Shown here piece after piece: positions 1-7,080 of a stretch of DNA of 64,000 bases. The stretch is from Williamsia sterculiae (GTDB lineage Bacteria > Actinomycetota > Actinomycetes > Mycobacteriales > Mycobacteriaceae): positions 62,001 to 126,000 of the forward strand of contig NZ_FTNT01000011.1 in assembly GCF_900156495.1 (NCBI RefSeq). The letters run 5' to 3'. Numbering within the stretch: position 1 is the first letter of the stretch; every line of letters starts with the position of its first letter. The position numbers and the translations under genes are program-made. Below the pieces are notes generated by a model that saw only the letters and a program-made list of their open reading frames with translations, ran no database searches and was not told where the DNA came from.

Positions 1-1316
1 TGTGGCGTCGGCGGATTGTCGAGTACCGGTGCGGCAACGTGCCAGACGTGACTGAGTCCGTCGGGGCGGGTGAACAACGACCGGTCGCCGTGCAACGTGT
101 CGAGGATGAGTCGGGAGTACGGCGAGAGCCCGTCGGCGATGGCATCGAGGTCCATCTCGGTGTGCCCGAGGGTGAGGTGGAGGCCAGGTCCCGGCTCTTT
201 CACCGTCACGGTCAGGTCGACCGCGCCGTCGCCGCTGAGGTCGAACGTGAGGACGGTGCCGTCGGCGGGCAGATGGGTGATCGGGCCATCGTCGGGGCGT
301 CGGAAGATCAGGCTCACCTGTTGGGCGCTGACACCGAGTTCCTTGCCGGTGCGGAGCACGAACGGCACCCCACGCCACCGGTCGGTGTCCACCCACAAGC
401 GCATGGCGACGAAGGTGTCGGTGGCGGAGTCGTCGCTCACTCCGTCGGTGTCGCGGTAGCCCTCGTATTGGCCGAGGACCACGTCGTCCGGGTCGATCGG
501 ACGGAACCCGGCGATCACCGACTCGCGCGCGGTCTGCAGATCGTCGGCGGACAGACTCAGCGGCGGCTCCATGGCCACCTCGGCGGCGACCTGGAACAGG
601 TGCGTGACGATCATGTCGAGGAATGCGCCTGTGGAGTCGTAGAATTCGGCGCGGTCGTCGATGTCGAGCGTTTCCGGGATGTCGATCTGCACCTCCTCGA
701 CATGTTCGCGATTCCACACACCGGAGACCATCCCGTTGGCGAATCGCAGCACATGGAGGTTCTGCGTGCTCTCCTTGCCGAGGAAGTGGTCGATGCGGTA
801 GACCTGCGTTTCGTCGAAATAGCGGTGCACCACCTCATCGAGTTCCTCGAACGACTTCGGTGAGGTACCGAAGGGCTTCTCGTACACCACACGAGATCCC
901 TTGGCCAGGTCGTGCGCACCGATGGCCTCGGTGTAGTCGACGAACACCGAGGGCGGCAGCGCCAGGTACAGGACGAGCTGGCGGTCGTCGCCCAACGTCC
1001 CGGTGAGATCAGCGATCACGTCGAGCAGGTCGCCCGGGTCGTCGGCTGTGAAACCCCCGCCCGCGAAGTACAGGTTCTTCGCAAACGGCTCCCACTCGTC
1101 GTCAGAGGGAGCGGTGTCGAACTCGTCGAGGGAATCGCGGACGTGCTGGCGGAAGTCGTCGTCGCTGCGATGGCCTCGACCGTTACCCACCAGCGCCCAG
1201 TGCGTGGGCAACAGACCTGCACGTTCGAGTTCGAAGAATGCTGGGAGCACCATTCGTTTGGCCAGGTCGCCGGTGGAGCCGAACAGCACGAAGATCGTCG
1301 CGGTGTCATCTGCCAT
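1..1316 (-). CDS. zwf: Glucose-6-phosphate 1-dehydrogenase, C-terminus beyond the window
   Basis: Catalyses the NADP-dependent oxidation of glucose 6-phosphate to 6-phosphogluconolactone, the entry step of the oxidative pentose phosphate pathway in the cytosol. The N-terminal dinucleotide-binding motif GSTGDLAKR is at residues 13-21, the conserved EKPFG at 146-150, and the active-site motif RIDHFLGKE, with the catalytic His, at 174-182. About 438 codons are visible and the reading frame is open at the window edge, so the last part of the protein (family length about 460-510) is missing. The ATG at 1316 follows a TAATAC -10-like box (1329-1324, minus strand) by only seven bases, which suggests a leaderless transcript. 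It is divergent from the GNAT gene at 1486. The partner enzyme gnd is in this window at 36.9 kb, not adjacent. Confidence 0.93.
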   Translation of the reverse strand, partial: MADDTATIFVLFGSTGDLAKRMVLPAFFELERAGLLPTHWALVGNGRGHRSDDDFRQHVRDSLDEFDTAPSDDEWEPFAKNLYFAGGGFTADDPGDLLDVIADLTGTLGDDRQLVLYLALPPSVFVDYTEAIGAHDLAKGSRVVYEKPFGTSPKSFEELDEVVHRYFDETQVYRIDHFLGKESTQNLHVLRFANGMVSGVWNREHVEEVQIDIPETLDIDDRAEFYDSTGAFLDMIVTHLFQVAAEVAMEPPLSLSADDLQTARESVIAGFRPIDPDDVVLGQYEGYRDTDGVSDDSATDTFVAMRLWVDTDRWRGVPFVLRTGKELGVSAQQVSLIFRRPDDGPITHLPADGTVLTFDLSGDGAVDLTVTVKEPGPGLHLTLGHTEMDLDAIADGLSPYSRLILDTLHGDRSLFTRPDGLSHVWHVAAPVLDNPPTP

Positions 1317-1485
1317 GACACCAGTATTACGCCGACCGGTGGCGGCGGCGTTCCGCGGCGCCTCAGGTCGCCGAGAAGACCCCGTCGGTTTGTTCCGTCC
1401 AGATCGGTGGACAAACCGCACTCGGGCGCAGAGACAACGTGGCGAGATTGCTGCGTGACTGCGCGGAAACGACGAAGCTGCAACC

Positions 1486-1956
1486 ATGATCACCACCCGA
1501 CGTGCTCACCCCGACGACGCAGCGACCGCTGCCACCCTGCTGCACGCCTTCAACACCGAGTTCGACGCCCCGGTCCCCGATGTGCCGACCCTGACCACCC
1601 GCTTCGCCGAACTCCTTCGCCGCGACGACATCCTCATCTGGTTCGCGATCGACGGGGATCGTCCCTTCGGCTTCGCGTTGGTGACCCTGCGCCCCTCGGT
1701 GTATTTCGACGGTCCCCTCGCCCAGCTCGAGGAGCTCTACGTCGAACCTCAGTCGCGTGGCCGTGGAGCCGGACAACAGATGGTGGCCGCGATGACCGCG
1801 GAATTGGTGAGACGCGATCACGGGGAGATCCACATCAACGTGGACGAGGTGGACGACGGTGCGCGGCGCTTCTACGAGCGGCACGGATTCACGAACTTCG
1901 AGAGCAACGGGTCGCGAATGCTCTGCTACGTCCGCGATGTCATCACCACCGCCTAG
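1486..1956 (+). CDS. GNAT-family N-acetyltransferase
   Basis: A 156-residue single-domain GNAT protein, expected to transfer an acetyl group from acetyl-CoA to an amine; the substrate cannot be told from sequence. The acetyl-CoA pyrophosphate-binding loop is RGRGAGQQM (about residues 94-102), preceded by the typical beta-4 strand LEELYVEP. The C-terminal ARRFYERHGF is the usual alpha-4/beta-7 signature. It starts at ATG 1486 and ends ten bases before the GTG of the following SDR gene, so the two are probably cotranscribed. It is unrelated in sequence to the second GNAT at 24956. Confidence 0.85.
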   Translation: MITTRRAHPDDAATAATLLHAFNTEFDAPVPDVPTLTTRFAELLRRDDILIWFAIDGDRPFGFALVTLRPSVYFDGPLAQLEELYVEPQSRGRGAGQQMVAAMTAELVRRDHGEIHINVDEVDDGARRFYERHGFTNFESNGSRMLCYVRDVITTA

Positions 1957-1965
1957 TCTCGCAGC

Positions 1966-2751
1966 GTGACCGACACGAACGAATCGCCCGCACGCAACGC
2001 ACTGGTGACCGCGAGCACCGCGGGGATAGGTTGGGCCATCGCGAGCTCGTTGCGCACGACAGGCAGCCGCGTCACCGTGCACGGACGCGCTGAGAACTCG
2101 GCGACTGATGCTGCCCGCCGACTCGGTGGCGGCACGTCGGCGATGTGGGGCGACGTCGGTGACGATCTCGACGTCCGGCGCCTCACCGATGAGGTTCGCG
2201 ACCGCGACTTCGACGTCGTGGTCGCCGCGGCCGGGCCGTTCGAGGAGCACTCGATCGCCGACGTGACGCCGGCCGATTGGTTGCTCGCCTACCGCACGAA
2301 CGTGATCTCCGCAGTCGAGCTCGCGAAGGCGGCGTTGCCCGGGATGTGTCGTCGAGGATTCGGCCGGATCGTGTTCATCGGCACCCGGGGCACCCGCACC
2401 CCGATCCCGACGATGATCGAGTACTCGGCCGCCAAGGCGGCGCTGGCCAACGCGACCATCAGCCTCGCGCGCGCGGCGGTGGTCCCCGGTGTCACCGTCA
2501 ACATGGTCAGCCCCGGCGTGATCCTCACACCGTCGATGCGGTCCATGTTCCTCTCGCGAACCGGAGCAGACAGCCGCACATGGGAGGAGATCGAGCCCTC
2601 GATCACCACCGATTACGCACCGAATCCACAACAACGCCTCGGCCGACCCGACGATATCGCGCACGCCGTGACGTTCCTGGCCGGCGAACGCTCCGGGTAC
2701 ATCAACGGGGTCGACCTTCCGGTCGACGGTGGTATCACCGGCACCCGATGA
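1966..2751 (+). CDS. Short-chain dehydrogenase/reductase with Thr at the catalytic Ser position
   Basis: A 261-residue classical SDR, an NAD(P)-dependent oxidoreductase of unknown substrate. The cofactor loop is TASTAGIG (about residues 16-23), a variant of TGxxxGIG. The catalytic YxxxK is YSAAK near residue 149, and the tail DLPVDGG is the usual C-terminal signature. Thirteen residues before the Tyr, where most SDRs have Ser, this protein has Thr within IGTRGTR. That could preserve hydroxyl function or mark a divergent subfamily. It begins at GTG 1966, nine bases after the GNAT stop, without a clear ribosome binding site. Confidence 0.85.
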   Translation: MTDTNESPARNALVTASTAGIGWAIASSLRTTGSRVTVHGRAENSATDAARRLGGGTSAMWGDVGDDLDVRRLTDEVRDRDFDVVVAAAGPFEEHSIADVTPADWLLAYRTNVISAVELAKAALPGMCRRGFGRIVFIGTRGTRTPIPTMIEYSAAKAALANATISLARAAVVPGVTVNMVSPGVILTPSMRSMFLSRTGADSRTWEEIEPSITTDYAPNPQQRLGRPDDIAHAVTFLAGERSGYINGVDLPVDGGITGTR

Positions 2752-2794
2752 TCCGGCCGCGCGGGACCCACTTCCCGGCGTAGGTTCGGACCAC

Positions 2795-3154
2795 ATGGCA
2801 GTCGTGCGAATCGTCCCCAACCTCCAGGTCTCCGATGTCGGCCGGGCCAATGCGTCCTATGCCGAACTCTTCGGCCTCGATGTGAACATGGACCTGGGCT
2901 GGGTCGGCAACCTCTCCCCGACCGCCGCGCCTGCCGTGCAACTGCAGACCATCACCACCGACGCCGCCGCATCGGAGAATCCGACCATCAGCGTCGGCAT
3001 GGCCACAGCCGACGATGTGGACGAGATCCACGAACGGGTCATGGCCGCCAGGTTGGAGATCGTCCACCCGCTGACCGACGAGTCCTGGGGTGTCCGGCGA
3101 TTCTTCTTCCGCGACCACGACGGCAACATCGTCAACGTGGTCGCCAATCTGTGA
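2795..3154 (+). CDS. VOC-family (glyoxalase/bleomycin resistance-like) protein
   Basis: A 119-residue protein with one vicinal-oxygen-chelate module. It shows paired beta-alpha-beta-beta-beta units, an N-terminal strand IVPNLQVSDV and a C-terminal strand ending FRDHDGNIVNVV, the hallmark DPxGN-like turn plus metal-ligand region of the fold. Such proteins act as dimers in metal-dependent isomerisation, dioxygenation or antibiotic binding; the substrate is unknown. ATG 2795 is preferred over an upstream in-frame start inside the SDR gene because it gives the canonical domain boundary. The gene lies between the SDR and NUDIX genes in the same direction. Confidence 0.8.
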   Translation: MAVVRIVPNLQVSDVGRANASYAELFGLDVNMDLGWVGNLSPTAAPAVQLQTITTDAAASENPTISVGMATADDVDEIHERVMAARLEIVHPLTDESWGVRRFFFRDHDGNIVNVVANL

Positions 3155-3175
3155 GCGCGTCACCCCCTCGCTACG

Positions 3176-3586
3176 GTGGACCGCGTGACCACCAACCGCA
3201 TTCACGTCAGCGCCGTGGTGTTGCGCGACGCGTCCGGTCGAGTGCTGACCGTGCGCAAACGCAGGACGTCGCGCTTCATGCTCCCCGGAGGGAAGCCGGA
3301 GCCGGGTGAGGACCCGTCCGCCACCGCGGTCCGTGAGGTCGCCGAGGAACTCGGGGTGGCGGTCGACCCTGCCCGGTTGCGACTGCTCGGCACCTTCACC
3401 GCGCCCGCGGCCAACGAGGTCGACCATGAGGTGGTGGCCACCGTGTACGAGCACCCACCCGTCGAGGTACACACCCCGTCCGGCGAGATCGCCGAAATCC
3501 GTTGGTTCGAAGTGAAATCCGTCGACACGGCACTGTTGGCGCCGTTGCTGTCCGACGCGGTGTTCCCGCAATTGGTTGGCGGCTGA
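3176..3586 (+). CDS. NUDIX hydrolase
   Basis: A 136-residue NUDIX hydrolase that cleaves nucleoside-diphosphate-linked substrates. The NUDIX box runs from GGKPEPGED through REVAEELGV (about residues 38-61), with the GX5EX7REUXEEXGU spacing and both catalytic glutamates present. The short single-domain form resembles MutT/ADP-ribose pyrophosphatase-type housekeeping enzymes, but the substrate is not predictable. Two in-frame GTG codons (3176 and 3185) are possible starts. It converges on the DUF1697 gene, with only 14 bases between the stop codons. Confidence 0.85.
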   Translation: MDRVTTNRIHVSAVVLRDASGRVLTVRKRRTSRFMLPGGKPEPGEDPSATAVREVAEELGVAVDPARLRLLGTFTAPAANEVDHEVVATVYEHPPVEVHTPSGEIAEIRWFEVKSVDTALLAPLLSDAVFPQLVGG

Positions 3587-3600
3587 TCATCGCACGGCGC

Positions 3601-4128
3601 TCACGATCGAGCGCGTGCGATGAGCTCATCGACCGTCCGCATGTTGCGAGCCGTGCCCTGCACGCCGAGTGAGCGGGCCAACACCGCCGCGGTCAACTTC
3701 GACGTCCCTGCCCCGTTCGGATACCGCATGTGCACGTCGTCGCCGATGACGCGCACCTCGGCACCGTCGAGATCTCGCTCGTAGAACGCCTCGACACGTT
3801 CTGGCTCAGGCGCATCGACCAGACAATGTACGTACGAGAACTTGGGTTCCACCACCTCGAACGGGTGCGCGGCCACCGCCTGCTCCAGATCCTCGGCCGA
3901 CCGGGCGATCACCTCACGCGACCATCCGTACCGCTCGGTGAGCGCCGACTCGAGAGCGGGTGCGAACTCCGACGCCGAACCCGGTGGGGAGCAGATGAGG
4001 TTGCCCGACGCCACGTAGGTGGCGACGTCGGTGGCACCGAGGTCGCCCGCGATCTGCCGTAGTTCGGCCATCGGCAGCTTGGTACCACCCACATTCACCG
4101 CGCGGATGAGAAACACCGACTTGTTCAT
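3601..4128 (-). CDS. DUF1697 family protein
   Basis: A 175-residue cytosolic protein of the DUF1697 family. The recognisable N-terminus is FLIRAVNVGGTKLPMAEL, followed by the motif TYVASGNLI, both diagnostic of the family. Function is unknown; members are often near nucleases or stress genes but no activity is established. I chose ATG 4128 because the family consensus begins a few residues before the FLRAVNVGG block. It is divergent from the fmdB-fmdA operon and shares with it a 166-bp region containing a perfect 14-bp palindrome. Confidence 0.8.
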   Translation of the reverse strand: MNKSVFLIRAVNVGGTKLPMAELRQIAGDLGATDVATYVASGNLICSPPGSASEFAPALESALTERYGWSREVIARSAEDLEQAVAAHPFEVVEPKFSYVHCLVDAPEPERVEAFYERDLDGAEVRVIGDDVHMRYPNGAGTSKLTAAVLARSLGVQGTARNMRTVDELIARARS

Positions 4129-4182
4129 CGTCCGATTCAACCCCCACACGGGCGTCGACTCCATACCCCGTGATGTGCGGGT

Positions 4183-4196
4183 TTTCCGGCCGGAAA
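4183..4196. promoter_or_regulatory. Perfect 14-bp palindrome in the DUF1697/formamidase divergent region
   Basis: TTTCCGGCCGGAAA is its own reverse complement and lies 111 bases before the TTG start of fmdB and 55 bases before the DUF1697 start. A -10-like TAGCTT (4230-4235) reading toward fmdB lies about 35 bases downstream, which puts the palindrome at an activator or operator position. The cognate regulator is unknown. Confidence 0.5.
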
Positions 4197-4293
4197 CATC
4201 CTGGTCCGATCGCCGACACAAACGCCCCCTAGCTTCGGCTGGGTCATCTCGGTGTCGTCACGGCGCCGACACGCTTTGAAGTGAGGGAACTGG

Positions 4294-4578
4294 TTGCCCA
4301 CCTACACCTTCCGCTGCACAGGTGAATGTCCGGACTTCGACGAGAGTCATCGGATGGCCGATCGGCCCGACCTGTCGACCTGCCCCCGCTGCGGAGGTCG
4401 GTCGATCAGGACGTTCGTCGGGGCGCGGTTGGGCGTGGGGAACACCACGGCCATGCGGCTGCAGGACGCGACCCGAGCGACCGGCGACCGGCCCGATGTG
4501 GTCTCCCGCCCACCCACCCGCATCTCACGCGGACGCCACTCGACCAACCCGTTGCACCGGACACTCCCGCGACCCTGA
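4294..4578 (+). CDS. FmdB-like zinc-ribbon protein
   Basis: A 94-residue protein starting MPTYTFRC with a CxxxC pair, then a second pair CPRCGG near residue 35. Together these form the small zinc ribbon of the FmdB family, first described beside formamidase genes and presumed regulatory or accessory. The C-terminal half is low complexity, basic and proline-rich. Translation begins at TTG 4294 behind a GAGGGAAC ribosome binding site. It ends 11 bases before fmdA, so the two form an operon, which supports a role in formamide or amide utilisation. Confidence 0.75.
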   Translation: MPTYTFRCTGECPDFDESHRMADRPDLSTCPRCGGRSIRTFVGARLGVGNTTAMRLQDATRATGDRPDVVSRPPTRISRGRHSTNPLHRTLPRP

Positions 4579-4589
4579 GAGGGACCACC

Positions 4590-5843
4590 ATGCCCGACGT
4601 GATCTTTCCCCTCGACTCCACCCGGACGTTCGTCGACCAGGAGAAGGTGGGCCACAACCGGTGGCACCCCGACATCCCGGCCGCCGTCACCGTCACACCG
4701 GGCCAGTCGTTCCGCGTCGACTGTCGGGAGTGGTTCGACGGCGCCATTCGCAACGACGACTCGGCCGACGACATCCTCAACGCGCCATTGAACAGCGTTC
4801 ACACGTTGTCCGGCCCGATCGGCGTCGAGGGTGCCAAACCCGGAGACCTGCTCGTCGTCGACATCCTCGACGTCGGCCCCATCCCGCTGGAGGAGGGCCC
4901 GTTGGCGGGCCAGGGTTGGGGTTACACGGGTATCTTCGCCACCCGCAACGGTGGCGGGTTCCTCACCGAACAGTTTCCCGACGCCTACAAGGCGGTCTGG
5001 GACTTCACCGGTCAGAAGGCCACGTCACGCCACATCCCCGGGGTCGAGTTCACCGGGATCGTCCACCCGGGTCTGATGGGCACCGCACCGTCGGCCGGGT
5101 TACTGGCGACCTGGAACGCCCGCGAGGGTGCGCTGATCGCCACCGACCCGGACCGGGTGCCACCACTGGCCCTGGCACCGGAGCCCGAGGACGCGATCCT
5201 CGGCAGCCTCACCGGCGATGCATTCACGACCGCGGCCGCGGAGGCCGCTCGTACCGCCCCGCCCCGCGAGAACGGCGGCAACCAGGACATCAAGAACCTG
5301 ACCAAGGGCAGCCGCATCTTCTATCCGGTATTCGTCGACGGTGCGAAGCTGTCCGTCGGTGACCTGCACTTCTCCCAGGGTGACGGCGAGATCACGTTCT
5401 GCGGTGCGATCGAGATGGGTGGCTTCATCGATCTGCGCGTGGATATCATCCCGGGCGGGATGGAGACCTACGGAGTCAGCGAGAACGCGATCTTCATGCC
5501 GGGCAACACCGACCCGCAGTATTCGGAATGGCTGGCGTTCTCCGGCACGTCGGTGACCCTCGACGGGGAGCAGCGCTACCTGGACTCGCATCTGGCCTAC
5601 CAACGAGCCTGCCTGCATGCCATCGACTACCTGACCACGTTCGGGTACAGCCCAGAGCAGGCCTATCTGTTGCTCGGCGCCGCACCGATCGAGGGCCGGT
5701 TGTCGGGTGTGGTGGACATCCCGAACGCCTGCGCCACTGTCTACATCCCCACCGCGATCTTCGACTTCCCGGTGAGTCCGTCGGTGTCGGGCCCGGTCAC
5801 CATCGACCCGGGAATCGGAGCGCCGCATTCGTCGTTCGGCTGA
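4590..5843 (+). CDS. fmdA: Formamidase (acetamidase/formamidase family)
   Basis: A 417-residue FmdA/AmdA-type amidase, expected to hydrolyse formamide (possibly other short amides) to formate and ammonia in the cytosol. The family landmarks are NRWHPDIPAAVTVTPG, GPIGVEGAKPGDLLVVDILDV and the C-terminal block AYLLLGAAP-EGRLSGVVDIPN. Length matches Methylophilus formamidase (about 407). The ATG at 4590 has GAGAGGGACC upstream. Cotranscription with fmdB and the downstream LLM flavoprotein is likely, and the cluster looks like a nitrogen-scavenging unit, complementary to the urease operon at 29-33 kb. Confidence 0.92.
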   Translation: MPDVIFPLDSTRTFVDQEKVGHNRWHPDIPAAVTVTPGQSFRVDCREWFDGAIRNDDSADDILNAPLNSVHTLSGPIGVEGAKPGDLLVVDILDVGPIPLEEGPLAGQGWGYTGIFATRNGGGFLTEQFPDAYKAVWDFTGQKATSRHIPGVEFTGIVHPGLMGTAPSAGLLATWNAREGALIATDPDRVPPLALAPEPEDAILGSLTGDAFTTAAAEAARTAPPRENGGNQDIKNLTKGSRIFYPVFVDGAKLSVGDLHFSQGDGEITFCGAIEMGGFIDLRVDIIPGGMETYGVSENAIFMPGNTDPQYSEWLAFSGTSVTLDGEQRYLDSHLAYQRACLHAIDYLTTFGYSPEQAYLLLGAAPIEGRLSGVVDIPNACATVYIPTAIFDFPVSPSVSGPVTIDPGIGAPHSSFG

Positions 5844-5927
5844 GCACAGGATCCGACGTCGCCGCGAGGTGGTACGTCGAGTCGTTCAACCGCGGCGAGA
5901 CGCCGCGAAGTACTCGGAGGAGACGAC

Positions 5928-6968
5928 GTGCCGACCCAGGGGACGCCACTGGCCAAACTCGGTTTCTTGACCATCGGCCGGTTCGACGCCGACGACCCCG
6001 CGACCGGGCACGAGGAGACACTCCGGATCATCGAGTTCGCCGAGCAACTCGGGTTCGACAGCGTGTGGTTGCGCAACCGGCATCTGCAGTACGGCATCTC
6101 GTCACCGGTCGCGGTGTTGGCCGCGGCCTCCCAGCGCACCTCCCGGATCGACCTGGGTACCGCGGTCATCCCGCTGGGGCTGGAGAACCCGATGCGATTG
6201 GCCGAGGACCTCGCCACGGTGGACCTGCTGTCGGGAGGGCGGTTGAATCCCGGGGTCTCGGTGGGCACGCCGATGCGGTACGACGATTTCCGCCACGCGC
6301 TGTACCCAGAGACCCACGACGTGGAGAACTTCAGCAAGGACCGGGTGCTGCGTCTCATCGACAACCTCGGCGGTCGACCGGTCAGCGATTTCGAGGGCAC
6401 CGTCGGCATCGAGAACTACTCCCGGATCGTGCAACCTCACTCGCCGGGGCTCAGGGACCGAGTCTGGTACGGCGGCGGGCTCAGCTCCGCCATCTGGGCC
6501 GGAGAGCACGAGCTCAACTATCTGACGAGTTCCGTGGTCACCACCGAGGGCACGTCGTCGCGTGACTTCGCGATCATCCAGGGCGAACACATCGACGCCT
6601 ACCGCGCCCACCATCCGCAGCCGGAGAATGCGCGGGTGTCACAGGGCTTGGTGGTGATCCCCACCGACTCCGCGACCCCCGAACAGGTCCGCCGCTACCG
6701 CGACTACGCGGCGGCGCGGTTCCCGCGCACCACCACACCGCAGGGTCCGCGCGGCATGCTTTTCGCGCCCGACATCGTGGGGACCTCCGACGAGATCGCC
6801 GAACGGCTGTACTCGCACGCCGGGTTCCAGCGAGCCACCGAGGTGGCGTTCGCGCTCCCCTTCTCCTTCGAGCCCGAGGACTATGTCCAGATCATCACCG
6901 ACCTGGCCCAGCGCCTCGGACCGGCTCTGGACTGGACGCCCGCTGCCCAGACCCTCCGCGCCCCGTGA
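5928..6968 (+). CDS. LLM-class flavin-dependent oxidoreductase
   Basis: A 346-residue luciferase-like monooxygenase-fold flavoprotein. The N-terminal strand LGFLTIGRFD, the block FAEQLGFDSVWLRNRH and the motif RIDLGTAVIPLGLENPMRLAEDLATVDLLSGGRLNPGVSVG are typical of FMN- or F420-dependent LLM enzymes. Which cofactor is used cannot be decided. It starts at GTG 5928 behind a very strong GGAGGAGAC site, 84 bases after fmdA. Its position after formamidase suggests oxidation of a carbon-nitrogen compound that yields an amide, but that is inference. The gene is followed by a compact terminator-like repeat region. Confidence 0.85.
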   Translation: MPTQGTPLAKLGFLTIGRFDADDPATGHEETLRIIEFAEQLGFDSVWLRNRHLQYGISSPVAVLAAASQRTSRIDLGTAVIPLGLENPMRLAEDLATVDLLSGGRLNPGVSVGTPMRYDDFRHALYPETHDVENFSKDRVLRLIDNLGGRPVSDFEGTVGIENYSRIVQPHSPGLRDRVWYGGGLSSAIWAGEHELNYLTSSVVTTEGTSSRDFAIIQGEHIDAYRAHHPQPENARVSQGLVVIPTDSATPEQVRRYRDYAAARFPRTTTPQGPRGMLFAPDIVGTSDEIAERLYSHAGFQRATEVAFALPFSFEPEDYVQIITDLAQRLGPALDWTPAAQTLRAP

Positions 6969-6984
6969 GCGGCGCACCGCCGAA

Positions 6985-7055
6985 CCGATTTCCCGCAGTG
7001 TCGAGGTTTCCCGCCGATGCATCAGCGGTGAATGGTCGAGACTGCGGGAAATCGG
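6985..7055. repeat. Concentric inverted repeat between convergent genes
   Basis: Two perfect 15-bp arms, CCGATTTCCCGCAGT (6985-6999) and ACTGCGGGAAATCGG (7041-7055), flank a 41-nt centre. That centre contains an almost perfect 18-bp palindrome (7011-7028) on nearly the same axis. A third copy of the arm core, TCCCGCAGT, follows at 7059-7067. The element fills the 112-bp gap between the convergent LLM gene and hydrolase gene. Confidence 0.7.
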
Positions 7056-7070
7056 ATCTCCCGCAGTTTT
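7041..7070 (+). terminator. Rho-independent-like terminator of the formamidase/LLM operon
   Basis: ACTGCGGGA (7041-7049) pairs with TCCCGCAGT (7059-7067) to give a 9-bp hairpin with a 9-nt loop. The last stem base begins a run of four T (7067-7070). It is 72 bases after the LLM stop. The 5' arm can instead pair with the upstream copy at 6985-6999. Confidence 0.65.
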
Positions 7071-7080
7071 CGGGGAGTGG

